Positions 7,919 through 16,860 of a DNA stretch of 57,968 nucleotides are shown piece after piece. The notes below the pieces were generated by a model. The model made no database searches and had not been told where the DNA came from. It was given only the letters and a program-made list of their open reading frames with translations. The position numbers were made by a program, and so were the translations under genes. The stretch's first letter is position 1; each line of letters opens with the position of its first letter. Source of the DNA: Litorimonas sp964352855 (lineage in GTDB: Bacteria > Pseudomonadota > Alphaproteobacteria > Caulobacterales > Maricaulaceae); the NCBI GenBank assembly GCA_964352855.1, contig CAYGTR010000021.1, positions 1-57,968 of the forward strand, in the 5' to 3' direction.

Positions 7919-8782
7919 TTATAAAATTTTCCGGCGGCTATATTTTAATGTGCCCTGTTGAATGACCTCGTCGCTGTCCAGAAGCGTTTGGGGTGTGTAG
8001 CGCGTTTTGTCGGCCGCTAAGGCCTCATAGATAGGTGCAAAGTCTTGTTGCGTGACCTCAAAGAGCTGCTCGAATGAATCGATGACAAAATAACAATCTT
8101 GATAGTCGTCGATTTTATATTCTGTACGCATAACGCGCATTAAATCAAAATCGATATGGTGTGGAGAGGCATCTTCTAAACTATATTTGGCTTCACCAAA
8201 TGAAGACACAATCCCTGCGCCGTAGTGCCTAAGCCCCTCGGATGTTTTGATAAGGCCAAATTCAACGGTGTACCAATAAAGACGGGCGAGATTTGGAAGT
8301 GCACTATATTGCAAAGACCTTAAACCGCCTTGGCCATAGGCCTGCATATAGTCTGCAAAGACGGGATGAGCCAGAAGCGGAACATGCCCAAAAATATCAT
8401 GAAAGACATCAGGTTCTTGTAAGTAATCCAACTGCTCACGTTTTCGGATAAAGCGCCCCGCGGGAAATCGCTTATTGGCTAAATGTTCAAAAAAGACATC
8501 ATCCGGGACGAGGTGAGGCACCATCACAACTGTCCAACCCGTCAAAGCTTTCAGCTTAGGGTTCAAGTCTTCCAGATTTGGAATGCCGCCGTCACTCAGT
8601 TTAAGTTTTTGTAAGCCCTGCATAAATTCATGAGTCGTCCGGCCCTTCAGCATTTCAGATTGGCGCGCATAAAGTAGATCCCAAACGGCATGTTCCTCGT
8701 TTGTATAAGCCTCCCACATCTGCTTGATCGTAAAATCAGATGCGGGTGTTTGGGCGGCAATAACAGGATCATTTATCATCAT
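7919..8782 (-). CDS. phhA: Phenylalanine 4-monooxygenase
   Basis: This pterin- and iron-dependent hydroxylase converts phenylalanine to tyrosine and opens phenylalanine catabolism. The 287-residue bacterial form lacks a regulatory ACT domain. The iron triad is visible: H128 and H133 in EPDVFHDIFGHVPLL, and E174 in YWYTVEFGL. Other family blocks are FPAGRFIRKREQLDYL and GIVSSFGEAKYSLED. The start ATG 8782 has AAGGG upstream on the minus strand. It is monocistronic; no pterin recycling gene (phhB) lies nearby. The shared terminator at 7754-7781 is downstream. Confidence 0.97.
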   Translation of the reverse strand: MMINDPVIAAQTPASDFTIKQMWEAYTNEEHAVWDLLYARQSEMLKGRTTHEFMQGLQKLKLSDGGIPNLEDLNPKLKALTGWTVVMVPHLVPDDVFFEHLANKRFPAGRFIRKREQLDYLQEPDVFHDIFGHVPLLAHPVFADYMQAYGQGGLRSLQYSALPNLARLYWYTVEFGLIKTSEGLRHYGAGIVSSFGEAKYSLEDASPHHIDFDLMRVMRTEYKIDDYQDCYFVIDSFEQLFEVTQQDFAPIYEALAADKTRYTPQTLLDSDEVIQQGTLKYSRRKIL

Positions 8783-8924
8783 ATCGAACCCTTAGGGGCT
8801 TTTGTGAGTGAAAGGCTATTCTATGATAGTGACTTACGGAACTCACTTCTTTCTTCTAATGAAAGGCTGAGAGGGCAATACTTGCTAAATATCCAATAAA
8901 ATTGAATATTCATAGGAAAATTCT

Positions 8925-11900
8925 CTACTTGTCAAAGAGAGAGCCTAAGGCTTTTTCAAGTTCAGATTTTTCTTTTGCTTCCTTTTTCTTGTCTGTATCG
9001 GTTTCAGATGGTTTTTCGTCTGAGGGCGTTGGTGCCTCTTTATTCGTTGGCTTCTTAATACCGAGTAGGCCGCCAATCGCATTCGTCACGGCCTCTTCGG
9101 GCGTTGGGTCTTTCGTTGTGTCAGCCGCAGTATCTGTATTTCCATTTGTCATATCTGGTGTCGTATCCGCAGTTTGAGATGTGTTCCCGCCAATCACACC
9201 GCCAAGAATACCGCCAAGGGGGCCTTTGACACTCCCTGTGATGCGATCCGAGGCTGCCGCTCTGGCGCGGGCCGTCACGATTTCTGTTAAAAACTCTCCG
9301 TCCAAACTGGCAGAGGCTGAACCAAACCCTCCTGAAAATTTTAGGGGGACACCAAAAGCGGAAAGCTTATTGGCATTTTCTCCTTTAACTTTAGGACGGA
9401 ACCGAAAGTCGAGTGTTTGATTGCCAAGGTCGATTGTGCCTAATCCTGTGGCTGCCAAATCGTCTGCAACAAGGGTAAATTCATCGATAGAGACAACGCC
9501 GTTTTTGATCTCAAAGAGAGCAGCCAAGTCTTTGAAGGCTGTGGCATATTCCGAACCTATACCTGATGGAAGTTGGCGTGCGGTGAGGGTTTGTTCCAAC
9601 CCAGATAGGAACTGAGCTGCATCAATACCTTTGATTTGACCGGACTTTAATCCGACACCGCCCTGACCATTGAGGCTCTTTATCAACTCAGCTTGTGTTC
9701 GCCCGACACCTTTTATGGAAAGCTCGGTTTTGGCTTGTCCGGAGGCTTGAGTGAAACCTGCGATGGCACTAAGGAAATTATTGCCGTTGAGTTTATCCAA
9801 GCCCGCAGAGAGAGTCAGTTCAGGGATGGTTTTTGAGGCATCAAAGGTAACATCAACGCGCCCACCTCCGCCGTACAGTGAGAGGTTTGGCAGATCGGCA
9901 TCCAAAACCCCTTCGCGCAGGGTGGCACTGATATTGGTTTGTCCCAGCGATAAGCGGTCTGTGATAACATTCGGGCTAGACAGAGTAAAATCGCCATTCA
10001 TAGCTTTAAAGACTTCAACATTGATGGGCTCATTGCTCCAGGGCTGTATTTCGCCCGTTGGGTTTTGGGCGCTATAACTCGCCATGTAAGGGCGTAAGTC
10101 CAGCCCTTCTAAATTTAAATTAGCATTCACGAAGGGTTTGGCTTTATCGAGGGCGACAGTCACTTCGCCTCCGCCTTTTATGTCATCAAAGCCGATCTTG
10201 GCTTGTTTGAGTGTGAGCGATTTTGTCGTTCCCGACAGTTCGCCGCTGAGCTTTATGGTTTCAAATATTGCGCCGCTAGCTGTATCTGGTGGTAAGTCTG
10301 TTCCATTTAGTGCGGCAAGGGCTCTAAGGTCAGTGATCTCACTGTCTAGTTTTCCATTTAAAGATAAAGCGTCAGCATCTTTGAACGCATATTTCCCGCT
10401 TCCAGTGAAAGACCCATTCAAGAGACCATTACTCAATTGTGCGCTTAAATTAGAGAGGGTGAAGGTTTCGCCTTGGGTCGTCACCTTACCCGACGTTTCA
10501 ATTGTTTTTATCGACGCAGAATAAGGAATGGGCTCCGGTAAGAGAGCCGTCACATTTGACAAGTCAGTAATGCGAAGTGTGAATTCGCCATTGGCATCCG
10601 GTGTTTCTAACAAAGCTATACGCCCTGAATAACGGCCATTGACGGCACCGTTTTCTGCGGTTACCGTGAGATTAGAGAGTGTCGTCCCCGCATTATTAAA
10701 CGCAATGCTTCCTTTGGCGGTTACTGTCTTGAGTAAGCCTGCATAGTCTGTTTCAATCTCGAATGTCTTGGCTGTCTGCGCCAAGTCATTAATCATTGCG
10801 TTGAAATTACCATCAGCAGTTACCCCGGTTTCGGCATAAGTGGCCGTGCCTATGAAGTCAGCCTCTAAGCCGTCTCCAATCAGGCCGCCGGTGATATCTT
10901 TTGCGACGAATCCAGTGGCTGTGCCGCTAAGTTTGGCTTGTCCTTTTGCCGATGATAAAAACGCTAATGAGGGCGTATCTTTTGGCAGGTAAGGCGTAAG
11001 GTCTTTGAAGCTCGAGATATCAAAAGATGCGGTGCCGTCTAATTTTGGGGTGTCTGCAAGGTCCGCATCGCCGGAATAGTTGGCTTCTAATCCATCGCCT
11101 TTAATCGTGATCACCGTATTCTTAGCCGAAAGTGCTTCATTTACATAGGTAATGTCGCCCCGCACAATGAAGCTGGATACCAAATTGATATAGGGTATCT
11201 CTTCTGGTGAAAGGCGTTGAATGGCGGCGGCGTCAGTAATCTCGCTATCAACTTGGCCCGCAAAGTCTAAAGCCTCTGAGGGAAGAAATTTACCGTCAAT
11301 TATCGTTTCACCAAACCCTGTCTTAATCGTGGCTTTTAGGGGCGTATCCTGTCCGTCCAAAAACGCACGAATACTATCAAAGGACAAGTCGATTTCAGCG
11401 CGCTCACCTTCATAATCAAGTGCCAAGTCAAGTTTTAGAGTTTTAGATAATCCCGGCATTGATAAAAATCCGTCGATATCATTTAAGATATATGCCGTAT
11501 CCGTTGTTGCGTCTTTATAACTGACCTGCCCATCAACGAGCGTAAAGGCTTCGATTTGCGGGTCCAGATTTTCAAAGCGGCCGTCTCTTTTGAAATGAAC
11601 GGCCTCTTCTTCAGGGGGCGGCGGCGTGTCGGCTTGACCAGCAGGTTCCCAATTAGCACGACCGTCGGCCCGACGTTCTAAGGAGATTTCGGGCTTGATC
11701 AGCTCGAACCCGGATATTTCCACTCGTTTTGAGAATAGCGGAAGAAGGCGAATACGCGCTTCTAAAGCGTCAACAGAAAGTAAGTTTACATCGGAAAAGC
11801 CGTCATAGTTTTCAATAGTAACTCCCGCCGTTTTTGCGCGAATAAAGGGAAAAGACTGTAACTTCACATCTCCAGAAATTGTGACCGTGCGGCCTAATTC

Positions 11901-12023
11901 TTTTGAGAGTTGAGTTTCAATTCTCTCTTTATAAACGTCCGAAGGAATGAGGCCGGGTAAGAAGGCGAGTGCTGCCATCAATAAGATAACAATAATTGCA
12001 ATTCCGATGAAAATCTTACGCAT
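8925..12023 (-). CDS. AsmA-family protein (large, inner-membrane anchored)
   Basis: AsmA-clan proteins are bridge-like periplasmic proteins linked to lipid transport and outer-membrane homeostasis. I start it at ATG 12023, which has AGGAGA nearby, six codons inside the longest frame, giving 1032 residues. A single N-terminal membrane helix (IFIGIAIIVILLMAALAFLP) precedes the AsmA signature (IETQLSKELGRTVTISGDVKL). A long repetitive beta domain ends with the AsmA C-terminal block (GQGGVGLKSGQIKGIDAAQFL and GLGTIDLGNQTLDFRFRPKV). A disordered Thr/Asp/Lys-rich tail of about 90 residues follows, ending in ELEKALGSLFDK. It is divergent from the M48 gene across 186 bp. Confidence 0.88.
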   Translation of the reverse strand: MRKIFIGIAIIVILLMAALAFLPGLIPSDVYKERIETQLSKELGRTVTISGDVKLQSFPFIRAKTAGVTIENYDGFSDVNLLSVDALEARIRLLPLFSKRVEISGFELIKPEISLERRADGRANWEPAGQADTPPPPEEEAVHFKRDGRFENLDPQIEAFTLVDGQVSYKDATTDTAYILNDIDGFLSMPGLSKTLKLDLALDYEGERAEIDLSFDSIRAFLDGQDTPLKATIKTGFGETIIDGKFLPSEALDFAGQVDSEITDAAAIQRLSPEEIPYINLVSSFIVRGDITYVNEALSAKNTVITIKGDGLEANYSGDADLADTPKLDGTASFDISSFKDLTPYLPKDTPSLAFLSSAKGQAKLSGTATGFVAKDITGGLIGDGLEADFIGTATYAETGVTADGNFNAMINDLAQTAKTFEIETDYAGLLKTVTAKGSIAFNNAGTTLSNLTVTAENGAVNGRYSGRIALLETPDANGEFTLRITDLSNVTALLPEPIPYSASIKTIETSGKVTTQGETFTLSNLSAQLSNGLLNGSFTGSGKYAFKDADALSLNGKLDSEITDLRALAALNGTDLPPDTASGAIFETIKLSGELSGTTKSLTLKQAKIGFDDIKGGGEVTVALDKAKPFVNANLNLEGLDLRPYMASYSAQNPTGEIQPWSNEPINVEVFKAMNGDFTLSSPNVITDRLSLGQTNISATLREGVLDADLPNLSLYGGGGRVDVTFDASKTIPELTLSAGLDKLNGNNFLSAIAGFTQASGQAKTELSIKGVGRTQAELIKSLNGQGGVGLKSGQIKGIDAAQFLSGLEQTLTARQLPSGIGSEYATAFKDLAALFEIKNGVVSIDEFTLVADDLAATGLGTIDLGNQTLDFRFRPKVKGENANKLSAFGVPLKFSGGFGSASASLDGEFLTEIVTARARAAASDRITGSVKGPLGGILGGVIGGNTSQTADTTPDMTNGNTDTAADTTKDPTPEEAVTNAIGGLLGIKKPTNKEAPTPSDEKPSETDTDKKKEAKEKSELEKALGSLFDK

Positions 12024-12209
12024 TATATTCTCCTGATACACTGCGTATCTACTTGTTCGTTTGTGAACATCACCGAAACGAGAATAACTGACAAAAATGG
12101 GTTATTTATGGCGAACTGCTTCATAGTAACCTTTTAACTGTAAATTCAAACAGCTTTAAGTTATAATTATTTCACAATTAAAGACGAATGTCACAGGAGG
12201 ACGACTGCT

Positions 12210-13145
12210 ATGTGCTTCAATCATGCCCATAATCACATCAAAAAAACGACAATTAAAGTCATTGATAAGCCGTCTGAGTCGAGACGGAAATTTGTGTCAT
12301 CTATGGCAGCAGGGAGTGCTGTGGCACTAACGGGCGCAAGCCTCTCTTCTTGTGCAACCAATGCAGAAACAGGCCGTAGCCAATTTATCGGCTTGGCCCC
12401 GGGCGGCGCATCGTTGAGCAATATGGCGGCAGCCTCTTGGGCGGAAATGAAACAAAAGACGCCGACGTCTAATGACCCGCGTTACACAAATCGCCTGCGC
12501 AATATTGGTGGCCGGATTTCACGCGGCGCCGGACGCGGCAATCAACAATGGGATTATGCTGTTTTTGATACAGATACGAAAAACGCATTTGTTTTGCCCG
12601 GTAACCGTGTTGGATTTTACAAAGGGATGATGGACTTCGCGGATAATGATGACCAAATCGCCGGAATAATGGGGCACGAGGTAGGTCACGTTGCAGGGCG
12701 TCATGCGCAAGAGCGCATGTCTATGCAGATGGGGACTCAGGTAGCCGTTGCAGGCGGGGCTATCCTAGGGAGCTCACAGTTGACGAAAAAATGTCGTAAT
12801 ATGACAGGTGCACAGCGTGACTCCTGTATGAACTCAGCAAATCGAAATTCTCAAATGTTGATCCAGGCGCTTGGTCTTGGGGCGCAAATTGGACTTGTTT
12901 TGCCCTATTCACGCAAACATGAGAGCGAGTCGGATTTATTAGGCGTGAATTACATGCATAAAGCGGGCTATGATTCGTATCAGGCCGTCCGTTTATGGGA
13001 GAAAATGGCGGCCGATAATCCAAACCGTCAACCTGAGTTCTTATCTACACATCCTGACCCTGCTAATCGGGCTCAGGTCATTAATGATTATATCAAACGC
13101 CAAGAAAAGATGGGCTCTCAAGGCTTTAAAAATATCCAAACTTAG
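12210..13145 (+). CDS. M48-family metalloprotease, Tat-type lipoprotein
   Basis: A periplasmic zinc peptidase, probably envelope quality control as in the LoiP/YcaL group. The active site is H156-E157-V-G-H160 (GIMGHEVGHVAGRH) with E238 in SRKHESESDLLG. The N-terminus is unusual: 24 residues with several His and Lys, then twin arginines R25-R26 (SRRKFVSS), a hydrophobic stretch, and lipobox LSSC with C48. This indicates twin-arginine export and lipidation. The start has AGGAGG nine bases upstream, so the long n-region is likely real. Four cysteines near 195-206 and elsewhere could form a disulfide. 311 residues. Confidence 0.88.
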   Translation: MCFNHAHNHIKKTTIKVIDKPSESRRKFVSSMAAGSAVALTGASLSSCATNAETGRSQFIGLAPGGASLSNMAAASWAEMKQKTPTSNDPRYTNRLRNIGGRISRGAGRGNQQWDYAVFDTDTKNAFVLPGNRVGFYKGMMDFADNDDQIAGIMGHEVGHVAGRHAQERMSMQMGTQVAVAGGAILGSSQLTKKCRNMTGAQRDSCMNSANRNSQMLIQALGLGAQIGLVLPYSRKHESESDLLGVNYMHKAGYDSYQAVRLWEKMAADNPNRQPEFLSTHPDPANRAQVINDYIKRQEKMGSQGFKNIQT

Positions 13146-13200
13146 GTATGACCGGTGGAGCGCTGTTTTTTCAGCGTTTGCCATGACAAAAACGACTTGT

Positions 13201-13234
13201 ATGGCGGGAAGGCTTCGGCTAGGTGTCCCGCCAT
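13201..13234 (+). terminator. Hairpin between the M48 gene and tRNA-His
   Basis: A perfect 9-bp stem, ATGGCGGGA at 13201-13209 with TCCCGCCAT at 13226-13234, and a 16-base loop. No T run follows, so termination is uncertain; it lies directly before the tRNA and could also mark a processing site. Confidence 0.35.
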
Positions 13235-13241
13235 ATTATTA

Positions 13242-13318
13242 GCCGCCTTAGCTCAGTTGGTTAGAGCGCCGGTTTGTGGAACCGGAGGTCCTTGGTTCGA
13301 GACCAAGAGGCGGTACCA
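13242..13318 (+). tRNA. tRNA-His (anticodon GTG), alphaproteobacterial type without G-1
   Basis: A 77-nt cloverleaf with encoded CCA. Acceptor stem GCCGCCT pairs with AGGCGGT, so the terminal pair is G1-U72 and position 73 is A. Anticodon stem CCGGT/ACCGG has loop TTGTGGA, giving anticodon GTG. Canonical bacterial tRNA-His has an encoded G-1 opposite C73; here the preceding base is A and the discriminator is A73. This matches the variant described for Caulobacter and related alphaproteobacteria, in which histidyl-tRNA synthetase reads U72, A73 and the anticodon. Confidence 0.96.
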
Positions 13319-13381
13319 TTTTTTCCCTTTTATTCTTTATCTCAATAACACCTGATTAACTCTGTTTGGTTAGGGTTTTCT

Positions 13382-14503
13382 ATGCGTTTAGAAACTGATG
13401 ATATTAACGTCGATGATGTTCGCCAAGCGGTGCAGCATATAGATCCTGAAAAACGGGCCAACGCGACGATACGCTTGACAAAAGCGGTCAAAAATCCGTC
13501 TTTAAATGAAAAAGACCGCGCTTATGCGAATGAGGTTTTGGCGGTCATTAGCGATGATGTTTCAGACCTCGTCCGACGCGCTTTGGCCGTTACGCTCAGA
13601 AATTCACCTTTCATTCCGAAAGTCATATTGACGAAATTGATAACAGATATAGATTCCATTGCGATCCCGCTTATTCAACATTCCCCGATCCTTGACGATG
13701 AAGACCTGTCATTGATTTTAAAATCCGGTGTTGCCGGAAAGGTGAGAGCTGTTGCCGCTAGAACCGATCTGTCTAACCGGATCATTTTCTCTCTTATAAA
13801 GACCGGGGATGCAGGGGCGGTTCATGAGGTCGCCGTAAATGATCGTGTCTGCTTGAGCGAGGAGGCGGCTGACGCGATGGTCGAGGCTTACCGCGCGGAT
13901 GACCTTATAAGATTGGCTCTGCTCAACCGCGCGTCAATGCCAATGCCCGTGGTTGAGAAACTCGTTGCGGCGTCTGCGGATGATATCGCTGACCGTCTTT
14001 ATGCCGATACGGATTTGTCCCGTCCGCAAACGAAACAAATCGGAGCTGAGACTCATCAACGAACAATAGTCAGTCTACCGAATGAACATTTCAGCGAAAA
14101 AACACTTAAGGACTTGATCTCTGCCTTACAGTCAAAAGGACGGCTGAATCCTGAAGTCATTCTGCGGGCCATGGGGCTAGGGCAAATTGGCGTGGTACAT
14201 TTCGGTATGGCAGCTCTATCAGCTTTAAGCGTTCGAAAAGTGGTCTTGATGCTCCATGATAAGGGGCCGTTCGCCCTACGTGGCCTTTGCTTAAAGGCTG
14301 GACTTGATGAGGCCCAAACGGCTTTTATCAAAGGCGCTATTCATGTTTATAGTGACTTGGAAATTATTGGTGAGAAACTCACACCGCGTGAATTTCAACA
14401 GCGCATGATTGAACGCGTGCTTACGCTGCCACTTGGGTTAAGCGACCGCGATGCCGATTATTTCTTATCCATTTTAGACGGGTTAGAGACCGAAGCAGTC
14501 TAA
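13382..14503 (+). CDS. DUF2336 domain-containing protein
   Basis: A 373-residue, all-helical cytoplasmic protein of a family largely confined to alphaproteobacteria. Its biochemical role is not known to me. The sequence looks like HEAT-type helical repeats: repeated blocks of the form D-x-x-x-x-V-R-x-x-[LV]-A (SDLVRRALAVTLRNS at about 60) and similar spacing at 110-190. There is no signal peptide, membrane segment or catalytic motif. It is preceded by tRNA-His and overlaps the last bases of the convergent NAD kinase gene by 4 bp, so the two stop codons share bases. Confidence 0.75.
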   Translation: MRLETDDINVDDVRQAVQHIDPEKRANATIRLTKAVKNPSLNEKDRAYANEVLAVISDDVSDLVRRALAVTLRNSPFIPKVILTKLITDIDSIAIPLIQHSPILDDEDLSLILKSGVAGKVRAVAARTDLSNRIIFSLIKTGDAGAVHEVAVNDRVCLSEEAADAMVEAYRADDLIRLALLNRASMPMPVVEKLVAASADDIADRLYADTDLSRPQTKQIGAETHQRTIVSLPNEHFSEKTLKDLISALQSKGRLNPEVILRAMGLGQIGVVHFGMAALSALSVRKVVLMLHDKGPFALRGLCLKAGLDEAQTAFIKGAIHVYSDLEIIGEKLTPREFQQRMIERVLTLPLGLSDRDADYFLSILDGLETEAV

Positions 14504-15282
14504 GTTGAAAATTGCTCTCTTAAGATTTTTTCATCAAGTCCATGATTGGCATCAAATAATAGACTTAGCTTCTTTGAACGATCTTCTTCGACAGTGACAT
14601 GCGTGGCATCGCGTATCTCTTGGTTGTCGGCTGAGACTGAGACAGGGCGTCTGACGGGGTCAATGACTGTAAATTCAACCCGTGCATTCGCCTTAAGCAA
14701 GGCGCCCCGCCAACGTCTGGGTCTGAACGCACTAATCGGTGTGAGTGCCAATATACGAGAGCCTAAAGGCACAACGGGGCCGTGCGCTGAGAGGTTATAA
14801 GCGGTAGAGCCGGCAGGTGTGGCGACGAGAATTCCGTCTGCAATGAGCTTTTCTAGTCGTTCTTTCCCGTCGACGGTTACGGCAATATGGGCAGCTTGTT
14901 GCGTCTGGCGGAACAAAGAAATCTCATTAAAAGCTAAATCTTCGAAATGCCCGCCTTTGGCTTTTGCCGTCATTTTAAGGGGGCGTACGGTTGTTTTTTC
15001 GGCTTTTGCCAAGCGTTCGGGTAAGTTATCTTCTCTATAAGCATTCATCAAAAAGCCGACTGTGCCGCGGTTCATGCCGTAAACGGGTAAACCGCGCTGC
15101 ACGAGCGTCGTATGCCGCCGTAAAGTTTGTAGCATGAAGCCATCTCCGCCAAGCACAACAAGCACATCGGCGTCTGCCGCGTCCATATTTCCATATTTTG
15201 CCGTCAGCGATTTAAGAGCGGATTGTGCATCCGGTTTTTGGCTTGCGACAAAAGCAAGTTTTTCAAAGGCTTGTTGGGTCAT
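14500..15282 (-). CDS. nadK: NAD kinase
   Basis: It phosphorylates NAD to NADP using ATP. The 260-residue protein has the diagnostic GGDG motif (VLVVLGGDGFMLQTLR, about residue 42), NRGTVGFLMN, DGILVATPAGSTAYNLSAHGP, and the C-terminal SVSADNQEI. Length is at the short end of the family (about 250-300), as in other alphaproteobacteria. It is convergent with the DUF2336 gene with a 4-bp stop overlap and divergent from the outer-membrane protein gene at 15391 across 108 bp. Confidence 0.96.
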   Translation of the reverse strand: MTQQAFEKLAFVASQKPDAQSALKSLTAKYGNMDAADADVLVVLGGDGFMLQTLRRHTTLVQRGLPVYGMNRGTVGFLMNAYREDNLPERLAKAEKTTVRPLKMTAKAKGGHFEDLAFNEISLFRQTQQAAHIAVTVDGKERLEKLIADGILVATPAGSTAYNLSAHGPVVPLGSRILALTPISAFRPRRWRGALLKANARVEFTVIDPVRRPVSVSADNQEIRDATHVTVEEDRSKKLSLLFDANHGLDEKILREQFST

Positions 15283-15390
15283 GATAGGGGCGAATGCCGT
15301 TTCTTGCTATTTGACTTTTTTTAAACTTAGACGTCCTTAACATTTGACCTAGCCTTCTGGCAAAGCTTAAAAGGCCTTGGGGGTAAAGAG

Positions 15391-16224
15391 ATGTGTTTAA
15401 ACTTAAAATATACAGTAACATTGCTGCTGTCATTTGGCATGCCATGTTTAATATCTGCACAGGCTCACGCCAGTGCATGGGCGTTAGAGCCGATGAAGGC
15501 GCAATTTATTGTGACTAATGCTTTTAGCGGGGCTGATACGCTTATTGATAGCGACGGAAATAAGATTAATCTGGATGATTTCTCCAAACAAGATAGCCGC
15601 TTCTATCTCGAATTTGGTCTTTTCAAATCACTCATGTTTGTCGGGCAAGCAGGATATCAGCAGATTACGTTTGAAGGTGCAGGCAGCGATGTCGATTTTA
15701 GCGGATTTGATGAAACCAAACTCGGCTTACAATATGAAGTCAGACGCAAGGAGGGCGAGGCGGCCAGTTTTTTGGCATCTTACATCATTGACGGTGGTTT
15801 GGATGATCCGCGATTGAATGTCGGTGGACGAAATGACGAGATAGAACTGCGGGCTCTTTACGGACGAAGTAAGAAAGTTATGAGGGACGAACCCCTAAAA
15901 TGGGGGTGGTTTTATGATCTGCAACTCGGTGCACGCTATGATGTGAAATCGGATATTGTCAGCCGTTGGCAGCTTGATGTCACGGCAGGTGTAAAGCCGA
16001 ATGAGAAATGGATGGGCCTCGCGCAACTTTACCTCTTGGACATAGAGGAGCAGACAACGGGCCTCTTCACAACGCCTGATTTGCAGCAGGCAAAAGCAGA
16101 GATATCTGTGGCTTATCGTATCCGTCCAAAGCGTTATGCCCAGATTGGCGTGACGCAGACTTTAGCGGGTAGGAATATTGTTAAAGAACAGGGTTTATTC
16201 TTTGCCCTATGGCAAAAATTTTAG
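15391..16224 (+). CDS. Predicted outer-membrane beta-barrel protein
   Basis: I do not recognise the family. The 277-residue product starts with a signal peptide (TVTLLLSFGMPCLISAQAHA, cleavage near residue 29-30). It continues with alternating hydrophobic and polar strands typical of a barrel, for example SRFYLEFGLFKSLMFVGQAGY and GWFYDLQLGARYDV. It ends in an aromatic residue (FFALWQKF), the usual outer-membrane insertion signal. About 12 strands can be guessed. No binding motif is visible. It abuts the convergent cytochrome gene with no spacer, the stops lying side by side. Function unknown. Confidence 0.72.
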   Translation: MCLNLKYTVTLLLSFGMPCLISAQAHASAWALEPMKAQFIVTNAFSGADTLIDSDGNKINLDDFSKQDSRFYLEFGLFKSLMFVGQAGYQQITFEGAGSDVDFSGFDETKLGLQYEVRRKEGEAASFLASYIIDGGLDDPRLNVGGRNDEIELRALYGRSKKVMRDEPLKWGWFYDLQLGARYDVKSDIVSRWQLDVTAGVKPNEKWMGLAQLYLLDIEEQTTGLFTTPDLQQAKAEISVAYRIRPKRYAQIGVTQTLAGRNIVKEQGLFFALWQKF

Positions 16225-16692
16225 TTATTCGGCAGTTTTCACTTTTAAATAGGCGATAACGGCCGCACGATCTTCAGACTTGTTCAGCCCCACGAAGCTC
16301 ATTCTGTTGCCGGGAATATTTTTACTGGGACGCGCCAAATAGGCATCCATCGTTTCATCAGTCCAGACAATACCTGACGCGACCATGGCTTTAGAATAGT
16401 TGAAATCTTCTTTTGCCCCAGCTTTGGCTCCAAAAACAGCGTGAAGATTAGGGCCGACCTTGTGCTTTCCGTCGATATCGAGCGTATGGCAGGCCACGCA
16501 GCGCTTAAAAAGTCGCTCACCTCGCGCTAGAGGATCAAGATTTGCTTCAGCCGTTTGCGCTAATGGAACAGATGACGGTGTCGATGCAGGTGTGGTTTCA
16601 GGCATAGCCGCTGATGAAGGTTCGCTTTCGCCGCAAGCTGTCAAAACCAGAACTGAAATGGCAATGAGAGCGTTCTTACCCATGAGCGTCAT
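16225..16692 (-). CDS. Lipoprotein class I cytochrome c
   Basis: A membrane-anchored electron carrier in the periplasm. The signal peptide ends in lipobox LTAC with lipidated C20, followed by a Ser/Pro/Thr linker of about 30 residues. The single-heme domain has C65-V-A-C68-H69, KVGPNLHAVFG, and the distal Met131 (PGNRMSFVG). This resembles cytochrome c2/c550-type domains that feed terminal oxidases. 155 residues. AAGGG precedes the start at a proper distance. No oxidase genes lie in the window. Confidence 0.9.
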   Translation of the reverse strand: MTLMGKNALIAISVLVLTACGESEPSSAAMPETTPASTPSSVPLAQTAEANLDPLARGERLFKRCVACHTLDIDGKHKVGPNLHAVFGAKAGAKEDFNYSKAMVASGIVWTDETMDAYLARPSKNIPGNRMSFVGLNKSEDRAAVIAYLKVKTAE

Positions 16693-16860
16693 ATTAAAAA
16701 CCCTTCGCTGTATCTAAGCAAAATATGACAGTGCTGTGCGCCTGTTTTTGTTTCAAATCAAGTTTAACGAAATTGAATAGCGGGAATGTGGCATTTAGCC
16801 CCTTATCCCGGCTTAGCCTTTATGGCATGACGCCTCGAACCTTAATTCCGGAGAACTGAC

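Noticed and set aside
7906..7921. T run of ten near 7910 as a terminator
   Set aside because: It lacks a preceding stem on the plus strand and lies on the wrong strand for the phenylalanine hydroxylase gene.
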